Shown here: positions 1-6,527 of the stretch, in pieces
Position numbering within the stretch: the stretch's first letter is position 1
How the letters are laid out: each line of letters begins with the position of its first letter
Program-made: the position numbers and the translations under genes
The notes under the pieces: model-generated
Told to the model about the DNA's origin: nothing
The model's database searches: none
What the model saw: only the letters and a program-made list of their open reading frames with translations
Origin: a bacterium
GTDB lineage: Bacteria > Patescibacteriota > Patescibacteriia > 2-12-FULL-60-25
DNA: 19,835 nt
NCBI GenBank assembly: GCA_024654265.1
Contig: JANLIO010000075.1
Coordinates: 1-19,835 of the forward strand
Direction: 5' to 3'

Positions 1-1
1 C

Positions 2-295
2 AATCCTGAATACGGCGGATATCTGTTAAATAACAGAAAGTACAATATCAATTACGAGCAATCTTCTCTTGCAGTCGTTCCTGCTGATCCATTTATTTAT
101 TACTTGATGCATTTCAATTCATCGAAAGATACCGAACCAAAAAATACCCATCCAAGCTATCTTTTCTGGTGCCCAACGATTTGGTCAGATGGCTCAGCAA
201 AAACTCACTCGAAACAAACCGGTCCTGAGGGTGGTTCAAGTGATTGGTTTTGCTTGAGTCAAACACTATCCGGACAATCCGTGGGAAATCTTTAG
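2..295 (+). CDS. C-terminal end of an unrecognised protein (partial)
   Basis: The frame is open from base 2 to a TAG at 293-295, giving 97 codons with no start in the window, so this is probably the 3' end of a gene that begins upstream. The peptide is rich in aromatic, Ser and Gly residues, with short segments such as YLFWCPTIW and SSDWFCLSQTL containing two Cys. That composition would suit an extracellular or pilin-like globular end, but I recognise no family. No terminator hairpin follows directly. The next recognisable feature is the left inverted repeat of a transposase element about 55 bases downstream. Function unknown. Confidence 0.5.
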   Translation, partial: NPEYGGYLLNNRKYNINYEQSSLAVVPADPFIYYLMHFNSSKDTEPKNTHPSYLFWCPTIWSDGSAKTHSKQTGPEGGSSDWFCLSQTLSGQSVGNL

Positions 296-351
296 AGTAA
301 ACAAGTATAGATTATATTGAGTTCCCGACACGCGACACGCGTGGGAAACGG

Positions 352-375
352 AAACGGGGACATGACCCTTTTATT
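352..375 (+). repeat. Left inverted repeat of the transposase element
   Basis: These 24 bases match the reverse complement of 1065-1089 except for one T in the T-run. They bound the transposase pseudogene on its 3' side. Confidence 0.75.
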
Positions 376-621
376 GGTTCTTTCTCGGTCTTCCCGGTTT
401 TCTCTGCGTATATTCCAATCCTTGCTTTTTCAGCATTCGTGCTGTCCAAGTGTCACTCCCCAGGGAGGCGTTTCGTATTACTGAATTTGTTTGGTTTCCA
501 AATTCTGTTTTGTGATTGACTTGTTTACATCTCGTAAATAGTTCTTTGGAATGTCTATCTGCTACGATGCGAGTATTTTATTTGCTCGCTCATTATCAAT
601 CATACGTATATTTAAACTGTT

Positions 622-1043
622 TCATCGCCAAGATTCGGCGGATTCGACTAGTTTGGCTCTTAGGGGATTGGCTTCAATATATTTCATTAACTGCAAAAAA
701 TATGAATCTTGCTCAACTAAAAATGATTTAAATCGTCTCTGGAACAAATAACCGAAGCCGATCGTATGATAAGTAACATGCCAGCGTTGAGTAGCCTTTT
801 GGATGAATTTTCCGAAAAATCTTCCAGCATCCCCGTCTTGGTACGGTCTTACAGCGAAGTGCCAATGATTCGGCATGATGCAAAACGAAAATATATCCAA
901 CGGAATAATCTCTAATGTCTCATACAAAGCATGAAGAACCGCCGTGCGACTTTAGGCAATCCAAATATGTTTCGTCGAGCATTTGCTCGGTTGATGATGT
1001 GACAAATTTCATCAGCAACATCGATTCGCGGTTGTCTTGGCAT
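622..1043 (-). pseudogene. REP-associated tyrosine transposase (Y1_Tnp), frameshifted
   Basis: The N-terminal part starts at an ATG at 1043 (MPRQPRIDV, then INRANARRNIF), the usual beginning of RAYT-family proteins. That frame stops at 912-914. The rest of the family pattern continues in another frame from about 945 down to 622: VLHALYETLE, then FCIMPNHWHF with the HUH-type HWH metal motif, GRFFGKFIQKATQRWH, FQRRFKSF, and YIEANPLRAKLV with a conserved Tyr. It stops right after AESWR, where relatives usually continue with more residues. A break around 940-960 is therefore needed to join the halves, and some residues may be missing there. Known members nick single-stranded DNA at structured repeats. 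This copy looks inactive unless the shift is a sequence error. Confidence 0.75.
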
Positions 1044-1064
1044 GAGGAGAGTGCAGTATGATGA

Positions 1065-1089
1065 AATAAAAAGGGTCATGTCCCCGTTT
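1065..1089 (-). repeat. Right inverted repeat of the transposase element
   Basis: This is the partner of 352-375, about 22 bases upstream of the probable transposase start codon at 1043. The element ends about 40 bases before the -35 box of the next gene. Confidence 0.75.
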
Positions 1090-1133
1090 TCCACGCATCA
1101 AAATCCGTGGAATAGAGTTTATTGTGAGAGTTG

Positions 1134-1162
1134 TTGACAAGTTTTCTTATTTCTTGTATTCT
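1134..1162 (+). promoter_or_regulatory. Promoter of the wHTH-HATPase regulator
   Basis: TTGACA (1134-1139) and TATTCT (1157-1162) are separated by 17 bases, a near-consensus sigma-70 type pair. The expected transcription start at about 1169 leaves only about a dozen bases before the ATG at 1182 and no Shine-Dalgarno sequence. An inverted pair ACAAGT (1137-1142) and ACTTGT (1165-1170) brackets the promoter and could be an operator; that role is inferred. Confidence 0.65.
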
Positions 1163-1181
1163 ATACTTGTAACATACTCAT

Positions 1182-2255
1182 ATGCAGAAGGACTTCTCCA
1201 CAAAGATCATCGCAATACTCCAAGAAAAAGGTTCTGTCACAACTCGAGCGATCGCGGACGAATTTGATATAAGCAGAAATTATGCGCACATTCTGCTACA
1301 GCGGTTGAGGGAGGAAGGCCGAATCGTGCTTGTCGGACAAACGAACCGTGCACGCTACTTCCTGACAACAAACACAACCGCGCTTCGCAAAGCCCATGTG
1401 GAAATCCGCCATATTTTCTTTCGTCTGCCAAACAAACAGCTGTCTGAAGACAGCGTATTTCAACGTATCGAAAAAGAAACAGGTATCCTCACTGATATAA
1501 AAAAGAATGTCCTTCAGATTTTCCGTCACGGTTTTACAAAAATGTTGAACAACGCGATCGATCACTCGCAGTCCGCTCTGGTTGAAATTGATTGTCGCAA
1601 AACGGACACGGCACTTACCTTCGTCATTCGTGATCGCGGGATCGGAATTTTTAATAATGTACGAAACAAGTTACGTCTCCCAGGTACACTGGTTGCGATT
1701 CAAGAGATCCTAAAAGGAAAAACGACAACTTCCCCAAAAGAACACACAGGCGAGGGAGTTTTTTTTACATCAAAAATGGCAGATATCTTCATTATAGACA
1801 GCTTTGAAAAACGCCTTACCATTAATAACCTCGTGCCAGATGTCTTTATTTCCGATCGAAAATCCCTGCATGGTACTCGTGTGAGCTTTAGTATACACCT
1901 CTCTTCAACTCGCGATATAAACGATGTATACGGTGTCTTCACTGGAGAAACAGAGGACGGCTTCATGTTCGACAAGACTCAAATTACAATCAGCCTCTAT
2001 CAATTTGGAAAAGATCTTCCTTCGCGCTCTGAGGCGAAACGCGTCACAATGAATCTAGAGAATTTTCATGAAATCGAGTTTGACTTCTCCAATGTACAAA
2101 CGGTTGGTCAGGGTTTCGCAGATGAAATCTTCCGTGTTTGGCACAATCGGCATCCGAATATTAAACTCATTGCAACACACACGAACGAAAACGTCGCACT
2201 CATGATCCAACGTGCTGGCGGAGAACTGGGCACACAAAGACCTGCGATAACATAA
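1182..2255 (+). CDS. Winged-HTH / GHKL ATPase / STAS-like (DUF4325-type) regulator
   Basis: This 357-aa protein has three recognisable parts. Residues 1-60 form a winged helix (TTRAIADEFDISRNYAHILLQRL, split by the usual turn). Residues about 115-240 resemble a GHKL/HATPase domain: an N-box-like segment (MLNNAIDHS, 121-129), a G1-like DRGIGI (151-156) and a G2-like GEGVFFTSKMAD (190-201). Residues about 255-345 resemble the STAS-like DUF4325 domain, with IEFDFSNVQTVGQGFADEIF. No phosphoacceptor His domain is visible. I infer a DNA-binding switch that uses ATP binding or an anti-sigma/anti-anti-sigma-like interaction inside one cytoplasmic polypeptide. It is monocistronic, with its own promoter and a hairpin downstream. 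Confidence 0.8.
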   Translation: MQKDFSTKIIAILQEKGSVTTRAIADEFDISRNYAHILLQRLREEGRIVLVGQTNRARYFLTTNTTALRKAHVEIRHIFFRLPNKQLSEDSVFQRIEKETGILTDIKKNVLQIFRHGFTKMLNNAIDHSQSALVEIDCRKTDTALTFVIRDRGIGIFNNVRNKLRLPGTLVAIQEILKGKTTTSPKEHTGEGVFFTSKMADIFIIDSFEKRLTINNLVPDVFISDRKSLHGTRVSFSIHLSSTRDINDVYGVFTGETEDGFMFDKTQITISLYQFGKDLPSRSEAKRVTMNLENFHEIEFDFSNVQTVGQGFADEIFRVWHNRHPNIKLIATHTNENVALMIQRAGGELGTQRPAIT

Positions 2256-2304
2256 AAAACGATTACAAAAGTCCCCGCTGTTTATACGGAGATTTTCAAC
2301 ACAC

Positions 2305-2380
2305 CATTTCAAGCTTGGAGTCAGGTACGCATTTTAATCAGCTTTGATTCTTAAACGAAAAAATCTTCGTTCGGAGATTT
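2305..2380 (+). repeat. Direct repeat copy A (intergenic, ends in hairpin)
   Basis: This segment matches 4190-4266 on the same strand. A 37-base core at 2330-2366 is identical to 4215-4251, and the outer parts are similar (ATTTCA, GCTTGGAGTC). The core contains the dyad AATCA-GCTT-TGATT. The two copies flank the split hypothetical gene on the minus strand. Confidence 0.8.
2361..2380 (-). terminator. Likely terminator for the minus-strand hypothetical gene
   Basis: On the minus strand AAATCT pairs with AGATTT across an 8-base loop and is followed by a T-run (the A-run at 2358-2363 on the plus strand). It lies about 57 bases past the stop at 2437. It could also stop plus-strand transcription from the regulator, but the plus-strand T-tract is interrupted. 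Confidence 0.5.
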
Positions 2381-2436
2381 GTTTCGATAAGATCACGGTG
2401 TAAGTGAGGTTGAGAATTATTCTTAAGCCCAACTTC

Positions 2437-3030
2437 TCATTCAGCGAATATTTCAACGTAAAATGGATTTTGAAAATTTTTGATTTCTTTTCTGGCAATT
2501 CCAAAATCAACTCCGAGACACTGACAAATGGTTCCTATAATTATAGGGCTTACATCATCCTCGAATATCAACGCTTCGGCTGAAGTCGTTTTTAACGGTT
2601 GTTTCGTAGTTCGAAAACCTTCATTTGATAAGATCTCAAAAACAAAAGAGGGAATCTTTTTAGAAAATCTACCCGTTGACCAAAACTTCGCGCCCATAGC
2701 CTCTGCAGGCTTATCCGCGTCCTGTGGTAAATGCAGTTTTTCGGACAACATATTTGCCATTGCGACCGGAGCCAAAGATTCAAGTCCACCTAAACGTACA
2801 GAAGGGTATGAATCAGCCATAGGTAATTTGAATCTAAATGCTGTATCACTCCAATTGGCATAACAACCTAAAACCCCACAATAAACTCCACTTCCTGTGT
2901 ATTCAAAAGGAGAATTTGAAGCATGCAAGACTCTTTCTTTCTTTATTACTGGCATAGCCTTCAGGGTAGTCGAATGTGTCGCGATGATATCAATTCCTTC
3001 TAAGGATTTTGCTACTTCAATAGCCTTTTT
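2437..3030 (-). pseudogene. 3' part of a hypothetical gene, separated by a +1 frameshift
   Basis: The frame is open from 3030 to the stop at 2437. Its first ATG is at 2955, but 25 coding-looking codons (KKAIEVAKSLEGIDIIATHS) precede it, directly after the 7-A run at 3026-3032. They run on naturally from the ELKK end of the upstream reading frame. Removing one A would fuse both into about 524 residues. The visible protein has a Gly/Cys-rich stretch (YTGSGVYCGVLGCYANW) and a later segment containing VSPIIIGTICQCLGVDFGIA. I recognise no family. If translated alone from 2955 it would be 172 aa. Confidence 0.55.
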
Positions 3031-4012
3031 TTAACTCTACGATTAACTTCTCATGCGCAATAGCATCTAATGCTTCGCTTTTTTCACTTGCGCGGGTAAT
3101 GAGTTGCGCGTGATTGATTGAATCATTTAACTGAAAAATTTTAACTGCAAATCGTGCGTTGTTTAGTTCTTGGTCGTACTGACTCTCAAGCTCTTGAATA
3201 TATGAAAGATCTCGTTCCCGGCCGGTTGCCCGAAGGGCACATAAAATATCTGAATCGTTACGTTTATCAAACTCCATGATGAGTAATTCAATTTGTTTAA
3301 TCTGTTCTTCGGAAAGAAAATACGTATTCCCTTCCATTGAAGCAAGCACCTCTCTATCTCTTTTAGAGATGACGGATTTTTTATTTTCATCTTCTTCTAT
3401 AATTCCCAATACGGTACTCGAATTTGTAATAAATTGATGCAATAAATCCATAGCTGCCTCCTTCTTTGATGCCCTTGGGTTACGCTCTCTCGAATCAAAT
3501 GACTGAATAAAAACCGGCAACATTGAACTCAATGCAATGGATATTTCCGAAAAAGTAACTTCCTTACTTGATTTAATCCGTTCTAAAAACCATTTCGCAT
3601 CATCATCTAAGGTTTGAAATTCATCTTCTTTAGAAAGAAGATCAATGATCGCATCGATATTCTTAACAACGTAATGAATATATGACTCAACCGCTTCTCT
3701 CATTTCATCAATAGAACGCTCACGGGCATTAACAAACGCATCACGACGAATTGCTTGTTCCGTATCAATACGATCAAAACCATTCTGCCATGTCTCATTT
3801 TTATAAAGTTCATATCGCAATAAATGAGAATCATACAAATTCGTGCCATCCATCATGGGCATGATGTAATTCAATAACCATTTTTCGGCACCCTCAAAAC
3901 CCATGTTGTACATGCCCATTCTCTTTTCAAGAACATCACCATGCTCAACGGACTCTAGTGACTCTTGGATAGCATCATCAGACCCTTGTTTTCGTTCAAA
4001 TGGATTCTTCAT
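3017..4012 (-). CDS. Hypothetical helical protein, 5' part of a frameshifted gene
   Basis: This is 331 aa from the ATG at 4012, predicted mostly helical, acidic and soluble, with no signal peptide or membrane segment. Charged heptad-like stretches occur around residues 220-320 (for example YIQELESQYDQELNNARF), suggesting coiled coil. It ends in ELKKGY because of a frameshift in the A7 tract at 3026-3032; the downstream frame continues the protein. The start is supported by a promoter whose -10 box ends six bases upstream. No family recognised and no function assigned. It is flanked by the 76-77 bp direct repeats. Confidence 0.6.
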   Translation of the reverse strand: MKNPFERKQGSDDAIQESLESVEHGDVLEKRMGMYNMGFEGAEKWLLNYIMPMMDGTNLYDSHLLRYELYKNETWQNGFDRIDTEQAIRRDAFVNARERSIDEMREAVESYIHYVVKNIDAIIDLLSKEDEFQTLDDDAKWFLERIKSSKEVTFSEISIALSSMLPVFIQSFDSRERNPRASKKEAAMDLLHQFITNSSTVLGIIEEDENKKSVISKRDREVLASMEGNTYFLSEEQIKQIELLIMEFDKRNDSDILCALRATGRERDLSYIQELESQYDQELNNARFAVKIFQLNDSINHAQLITRASEKSEALDAIAHEKLIVELKKGY

Positions 4013-4018
4013 ATGTAT

Positions 4019-4048
4019 ATTTTACACCATTCGCATTAACTTATTCAA
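4019..4048 (-). promoter_or_regulatory. Promoter giving a probably leaderless mRNA
   Basis: Read on the minus strand, TTGAAT (4048-4043) and TAAAAT (4024-4019) are 18 bases apart. The -10 box lies six bases before the ATG at 4012, so transcription should start at or almost at the start codon. No Shine-Dalgarno sequence is possible in such a transcript. Confidence 0.55.
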
Positions 4049-4189
4049 TCCATTATTTTAAACAAAATCCGAACCTTAGGTGTTCAGATATTATTGGAGT
4101 TACGTCATCGCCGTTATCAACATCACTCTAGAATATCGATGTCCGGTCCCAAATCAAAAAAATCTCCATCAAAAAAATAAAAACCGTGT

Positions 4190-4266
4190 CATTTCAGGCT
4201 TGGAGTCCGCACCACATTTTAATCAGCTTTGATTCTTAAACGAAAAAATCTCCTGTGCGGAGATTT
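4190..4266 (+). repeat. Direct repeat copy B (intergenic, ends in hairpin)
   Basis: This is the second copy of 2305-2380, with a 37-base identical core at 4215-4251. Its hairpin is stronger than that of copy A, although no intact gene lies just upstream on the plus strand. That suggests copy B is a relic of a duplication or of a lost gene's 3' end. Confidence 0.8.
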
Positions 4267-4270
4267 TTTT
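4243..4270 (+). terminator. Rho-independent-type hairpin in repeat copy B
   Basis: AAAAAATCTCC (4243-4253) pairs with GGAGATTTTTT (4259-4269) over the loop TGTGC, giving an 11-bp stem ending in T residues. The A-rich 5' arm makes it bidirectional. No complete gene feeds into it on the plus strand. Confidence 0.65.
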
Positions 4271-4289
4271 GATGGGGTCGCATACGAAG

Positions 4290-4480
4290 GATCCGATGTC
4301 AAATTCGATTATCCACAGAGAAACTTGATAAGCTCCACTGTTTCTTGGAAAGCGCTATTTAGGATGTTCGCGAACTTGACACCAAAAGAGAAAACCAAGC
4401 TCTTGATGCAAATCCTTAGCAGTCAATCATTTTTTGAACCTGACACCGATTACCACCAATCTCCACAGATTTCTCGTTGA
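4290..4480 (+). pseudogene. Probable remnant of a serine recombinase C-terminus
   Basis: This frame is open to the TGA at 4478-4480 but has no convincing start. It encodes LFRMFANLTPKEKTKLLMQI, then LSSQSFF. That aligns by eye with the C-terminal region of the recombinase at 14484-16004 (KKLFELATPTEKQELLRYL, then LSNSTLKD): the same LF, TP, EK, LL and LS positions. Upstream residues do not resemble a recombinase. I infer the decayed tail of an older integrase, which would mean a previous integration beside the Fic gene. It could instead be a chance match in non-coding DNA. The rest of 4013-4610 holds repeat B and the operator repeats and no other gene I can support. Confidence 0.35.
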
Positions 4481-4521
4481 GGTTGTTCGGACTGCTACTA
4501 AAAAATCGGTCTCCTTACATT

Positions 4522-4561
4522 TAGTCTAGAATGTGTCTAAGAAGAGTATAACTAGACACAT
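4522..4561 (+). repeat. Operator-like repeat, distal copy
   Basis: This 40-base unit is identical to 4571-4610. It contains the dyad ATGTGTCTA (4531-4539) and TAGACACAT (4553-4561) with a 13-base centre, and a TATAAC box between the arms. It may be a second operator or a duplicated promoter. Confidence 0.8.
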
Positions 4562-4570
4562 TGAAGCTAT

Positions 4571-4610
4571 TAGTCTAGAATGTGTCTAAGAAGAGTATAA
4601 CTAGACACAT
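4571..4610 (+). promoter_or_regulatory. Operator/promoter repeat abutting the fic start
   Basis: This is the second copy of the 40-base unit, 49 bases downstream of the first, ending immediately before the ATG at 4611. The dyad arms (4580-4588 and 4602-4610) straddle a TATAAC -10 box (4596-4601), so a dimer bound here would block transcription. The predicted start lies within a few bases of the ATG, implying a leaderless or nearly leaderless mRNA. The C-terminal winged helix of the Fic protein is the obvious candidate autoregulator (inference). The -35 is poor. Confidence 0.7.
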
Positions 4611-5969
4611 ATGAACTTTTTTAACTTAGAAAAGCCAACAATTGAAAAAAACGATCGACTAGAGGTTCTACAAGCCATGGAATCACCTTCTGCAGTACAA
4701 GAAATAGGAGTCTTTACCCAAGCGGCTAACGAACCGGAATATTGTCACTGGGATTCTCTTAAGCATAAAAAGCCGCTCCCTGCGGGTTTCTCTAAAGAAC
4801 AGGCTTGGTATGCCGTAAAACTTTCACGTTTGTTTGAAAGACGCAAAAGCGAAATCCATTCAGCAGACGGACATGTTTTTGGATGGACAAAGCTCGGCAT
4901 CTTCGAACGCTATTGCCATGAATTTGACCTACACACTGGCGGTGAGCTTATGACCTCCGTCAGTGAACTCAAAGCCGACGAAAAGAAGCGCCTTATATCA
5001 AAGGGCTTAATGGATGAAGCAATCGCATCCGCTCAATTGGAGGGGGCTGATACAACACGTGCTTATGCCCAAAAAATGCTCCGCGAAAAAATCAAACCAA
5101 GAAATGAATCTGATCAGATGATTCTTAATAACCACAGAGCAATGCTCTTGGTTGAAAGCGACTATAGGAACCAAAAACTTTCTGCAGATCTTATCTTAGA
5201 GATGCACTCTGTTTTGACTGAAAAGACTCTTGATTCTGAAAATGAAGTGCCTCGGCTCCGCAAAAAAACAGAAGAAATGTATGTTATAGATAGAATCGAA
5301 GGGATAGTGTATCACAAGGCTCCCGACATCGATTTCGTAAAAAAAGAGCTTCAGAGAATGGCTGATTTCGCGAATAATAATGAAGGCGACTTTCTTCACC
5401 CAATCATTAAGGCGTCGATGCTCCATTTTTGGATGGGATACCTGCATCCATTTACTGATGGTAATGGACGTTTAGCTCGGCTCCTGTTCTATTGGTATTT
5501 GCTCAAGCGGGGTTATTGGGCGTTCGCTTATTTGCCAATCGCTTCAAAGATTAAGCAGGGTGGAAAAAAGGGCTATACAATGGCGTACGTTTATACTGAG
5601 CAAGATGACTTTGATTTAACTTACTTCATTAGTTACTTGTTACGGAAATCAATAGAGGCTCACAAGGATTTCCAAAAATATGTAGCGAACATGCGTAAAT
5701 CAAATTCAGAAATCGCGCTAGCAGCAAGAACAAAGTATGGCTTAAACGATCGCCAGATCCAGCTCATTAAATACTTGGCTGCCAACGCAGACAACTCAAC
5801 AACAATTGCGTCGTATATATCGGTAAGTGGCATATCCAGAGCAACAGCCATTAATGATTTAAACGAACTTCTTAGGAAGGGGTTCATTGAAAAGAAAAAA
5901 GTTGGGAGAACTGTTTATTTCTATGGAAAAGAAACCATTGATAGAATTGTGAATAAAAACGAAGATTGA
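4611..5969 (+). CDS. Fic-domain AMP-transferase-type protein with C-terminal winged helix
   Basis: This 452-aa protein carries the complete Fic motif HPFTDGNGR at residues 279-287, the hallmark of enzymes that transfer AMP (or related groups) from a nucleotide to a hydroxyl side chain. SAQLEG at 140-145 fits the (S/T)xxxE(G/N) inhibitory motif, and its N-terminal position makes this a class II self-inhibited Fic protein. Residues about 160-210 form the Fic N-terminal helices, and 375-445 are a winged helix (TTIASYISVSGISRATAIND). Such Fic-wHTH proteins are common chromosomal genes. Targets are unknown and no separate antitoxin gene is adjacent. It lies behind a duplicated dyad operator and is followed by a strong terminator. 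Confidence 0.88.
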   Translation: MNFFNLEKPTIEKNDRLEVLQAMESPSAVQEIGVFTQAANEPEYCHWDSLKHKKPLPAGFSKEQAWYAVKLSRLFERRKSEIHSADGHVFGWTKLGIFERYCHEFDLHTGGELMTSVSELKADEKKRLISKGLMDEAIASAQLEGADTTRAYAQKMLREKIKPRNESDQMILNNHRAMLLVESDYRNQKLSADLILEMHSVLTEKTLDSENEVPRLRKKTEEMYVIDRIEGIVYHKAPDIDFVKKELQRMADFANNNEGDFLHPIIKASMLHFWMGYLHPFTDGNGRLARLLFYWYLLKRGYWAFAYLPIASKIKQGGKKGYTMAYVYTEQDDFDLTYFISYLLRKSIEAHKDFQKYVANMRKSNSEIALAARTKYGLNDRQIQLIKYLAANADNSTTIASYISVSGISRATAINDLNELLRKGFIEKKKVGRTVYFYGKETIDRIVNKNED

Positions 5970-5978
5970 TCTTCAGCA

Positions 5979-6013
5979 ACATAAAAACGACAGACGAGCT
6001 GTCGTTTTTATGT
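5979..6013 (+). terminator. Bidirectional terminator after fic
   Basis: ACATAAAAACGACAG (5979-5993) pairs perfectly with CTGTCGTTTTTATGT (5999-6013) over the loop ACGAG. It lies ten bases past the Fic stop. Its last two bases overlap the GTGGGGTGG repeat. In the inferred uninterrupted chromosome this hairpin would directly follow the CCA end of tRNA-His on the minus strand and could terminate both. Confidence 0.8.
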
Positions 6014-6020
6014 GGGGTGG
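6012..6020 (+). repeat. Putative attL core
   Basis: GTGGGGTGG matches the sequence at 15974-15982. Left of it is the fic terminator; right of it the G+C-richer element begins. Serine integrases use short cores, so nine bases is adequate but not conclusive. Confidence 0.55.
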
Positions 6021-6124
6021 GTTGGTTGACGATTTTAGAACTCTCGATTGGCCGCAAGTGCATCGGGAGCTTTGCGTTTTTCCGTCCGTCGCCGTGCGTG
6101 TGCTGGGCTGGACTTCGAGCGTGC

Positions 6125-6153
6125 TTGACTCGGTAAACAGTCCGTAGTACTTT
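6125..6153 (+). promoter_or_regulatory. Promoter of the XRE/BRO/ImmA operon
   Basis: TTGACT (6125-6130) and TACTTT (6148-6153) have 17-base spacing. A small dyad GTAC-TTTG-GTAC spans 6147-6158, over and just past the -10 box, and could bind the XRE protein (inference). The rest of 6021-6124 contains no gene in the integrated state. Confidence 0.5.
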
Positions 6154-6183
6154 GGTACAGTAATTCATCTAAACCCATTTTCT

Positions 6184-6522
6184 ATGCGTTCACTCGCAAA
6201 GAACCTAAAAGAGCTTCGGGAGAAAGCAGACCTCTCCCAAAACGCCCTTGCGGAACGTGCAGACGTTTCGCCCGCCTTCATCTACAAATTGGAGGCTGGG
6301 GAGTACAACACACTCTCCATCGACAAGAGCCGAGGCTTGGCCAAAGGCCTCGGTATGACGTTCCGCGACTTCCTTGAAGCCGTCGGAATGCTCGACGACA
6401 GTGCCACGCCGAACGCGGATCTCGCGCTCGCCAGCGCCCTGCGAAAACGAAAGTTTACCGACGGCCAAGTCCAAAAGGTTGTCTCTTACGTCGAATTCGT
6501 GGAAAAAGGCGGAAAAGTCTAA
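6184..6522 (+). CDS. XRE/Cro-CI family transcriptional regulator
   Basis: This 112-aa protein has a typical HTH_3 domain at residues about 6-62: LKELREKADLSQNALAERAD, then VSPAFIYKLEAGEYN with recognition helix SPAFIYKLE. The last 50 residues are a short helical tail (ALASALRKRKFTDGQVQKVV), perhaps for dimerisation or cleavage. It is the first gene of the element and is followed by an antirepressor-like gene and an ImmA/IrrE-like peptidase. That is the layout of repressor modules in ICEBs1-like elements and prophages, where the peptidase cleaves the repressor. I infer it maintains the integrated state. ATG at 6184, with no strong Shine-Dalgarno sequence. Confidence 0.88.
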   Translation: MRSLAKNLKELREKADLSQNALAERADVSPAFIYKLEAGEYNTLSIDKSRGLAKGLGMTFRDFLEAVGMLDDSATPNADLALASALRKRKFTDGQVQKVVSYVEFVEKGGKV

Positions 6523-6527
6523 ATCAT

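Larger units (their letters stand above)
339..1096 (-). mobile_element. RAYT/IS200-like element with terminal inverted repeats
   Basis: A transposase reading frame of the Y1/REP-associated type is bracketed by an inverted repeat. The left arm is at 352-375 (AAACGGGGACATGACCC, then TTTTATT) and the complementary right arm is at 1065-1089, differing by one extra T. A shorter match (GCGTGG) extends outward on both sides. The arms contain the GGGGACATGACCC motif and may act as the structured ends such transposases recognise. The region 376-621 between the left arm and the transposase has no supported gene. Confidence 0.7.

Noticed and set aside
516..751. Two short plus-strand frames
   Set aside because: They run antisense to or beside the transposase pseudogene and have no recognisable features.
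2528..2863. 111-codon plus-strand frame
   Set aside because: It is antisense to the 3' half of the split hypothetical gene, which has better continuity with its upstream half.
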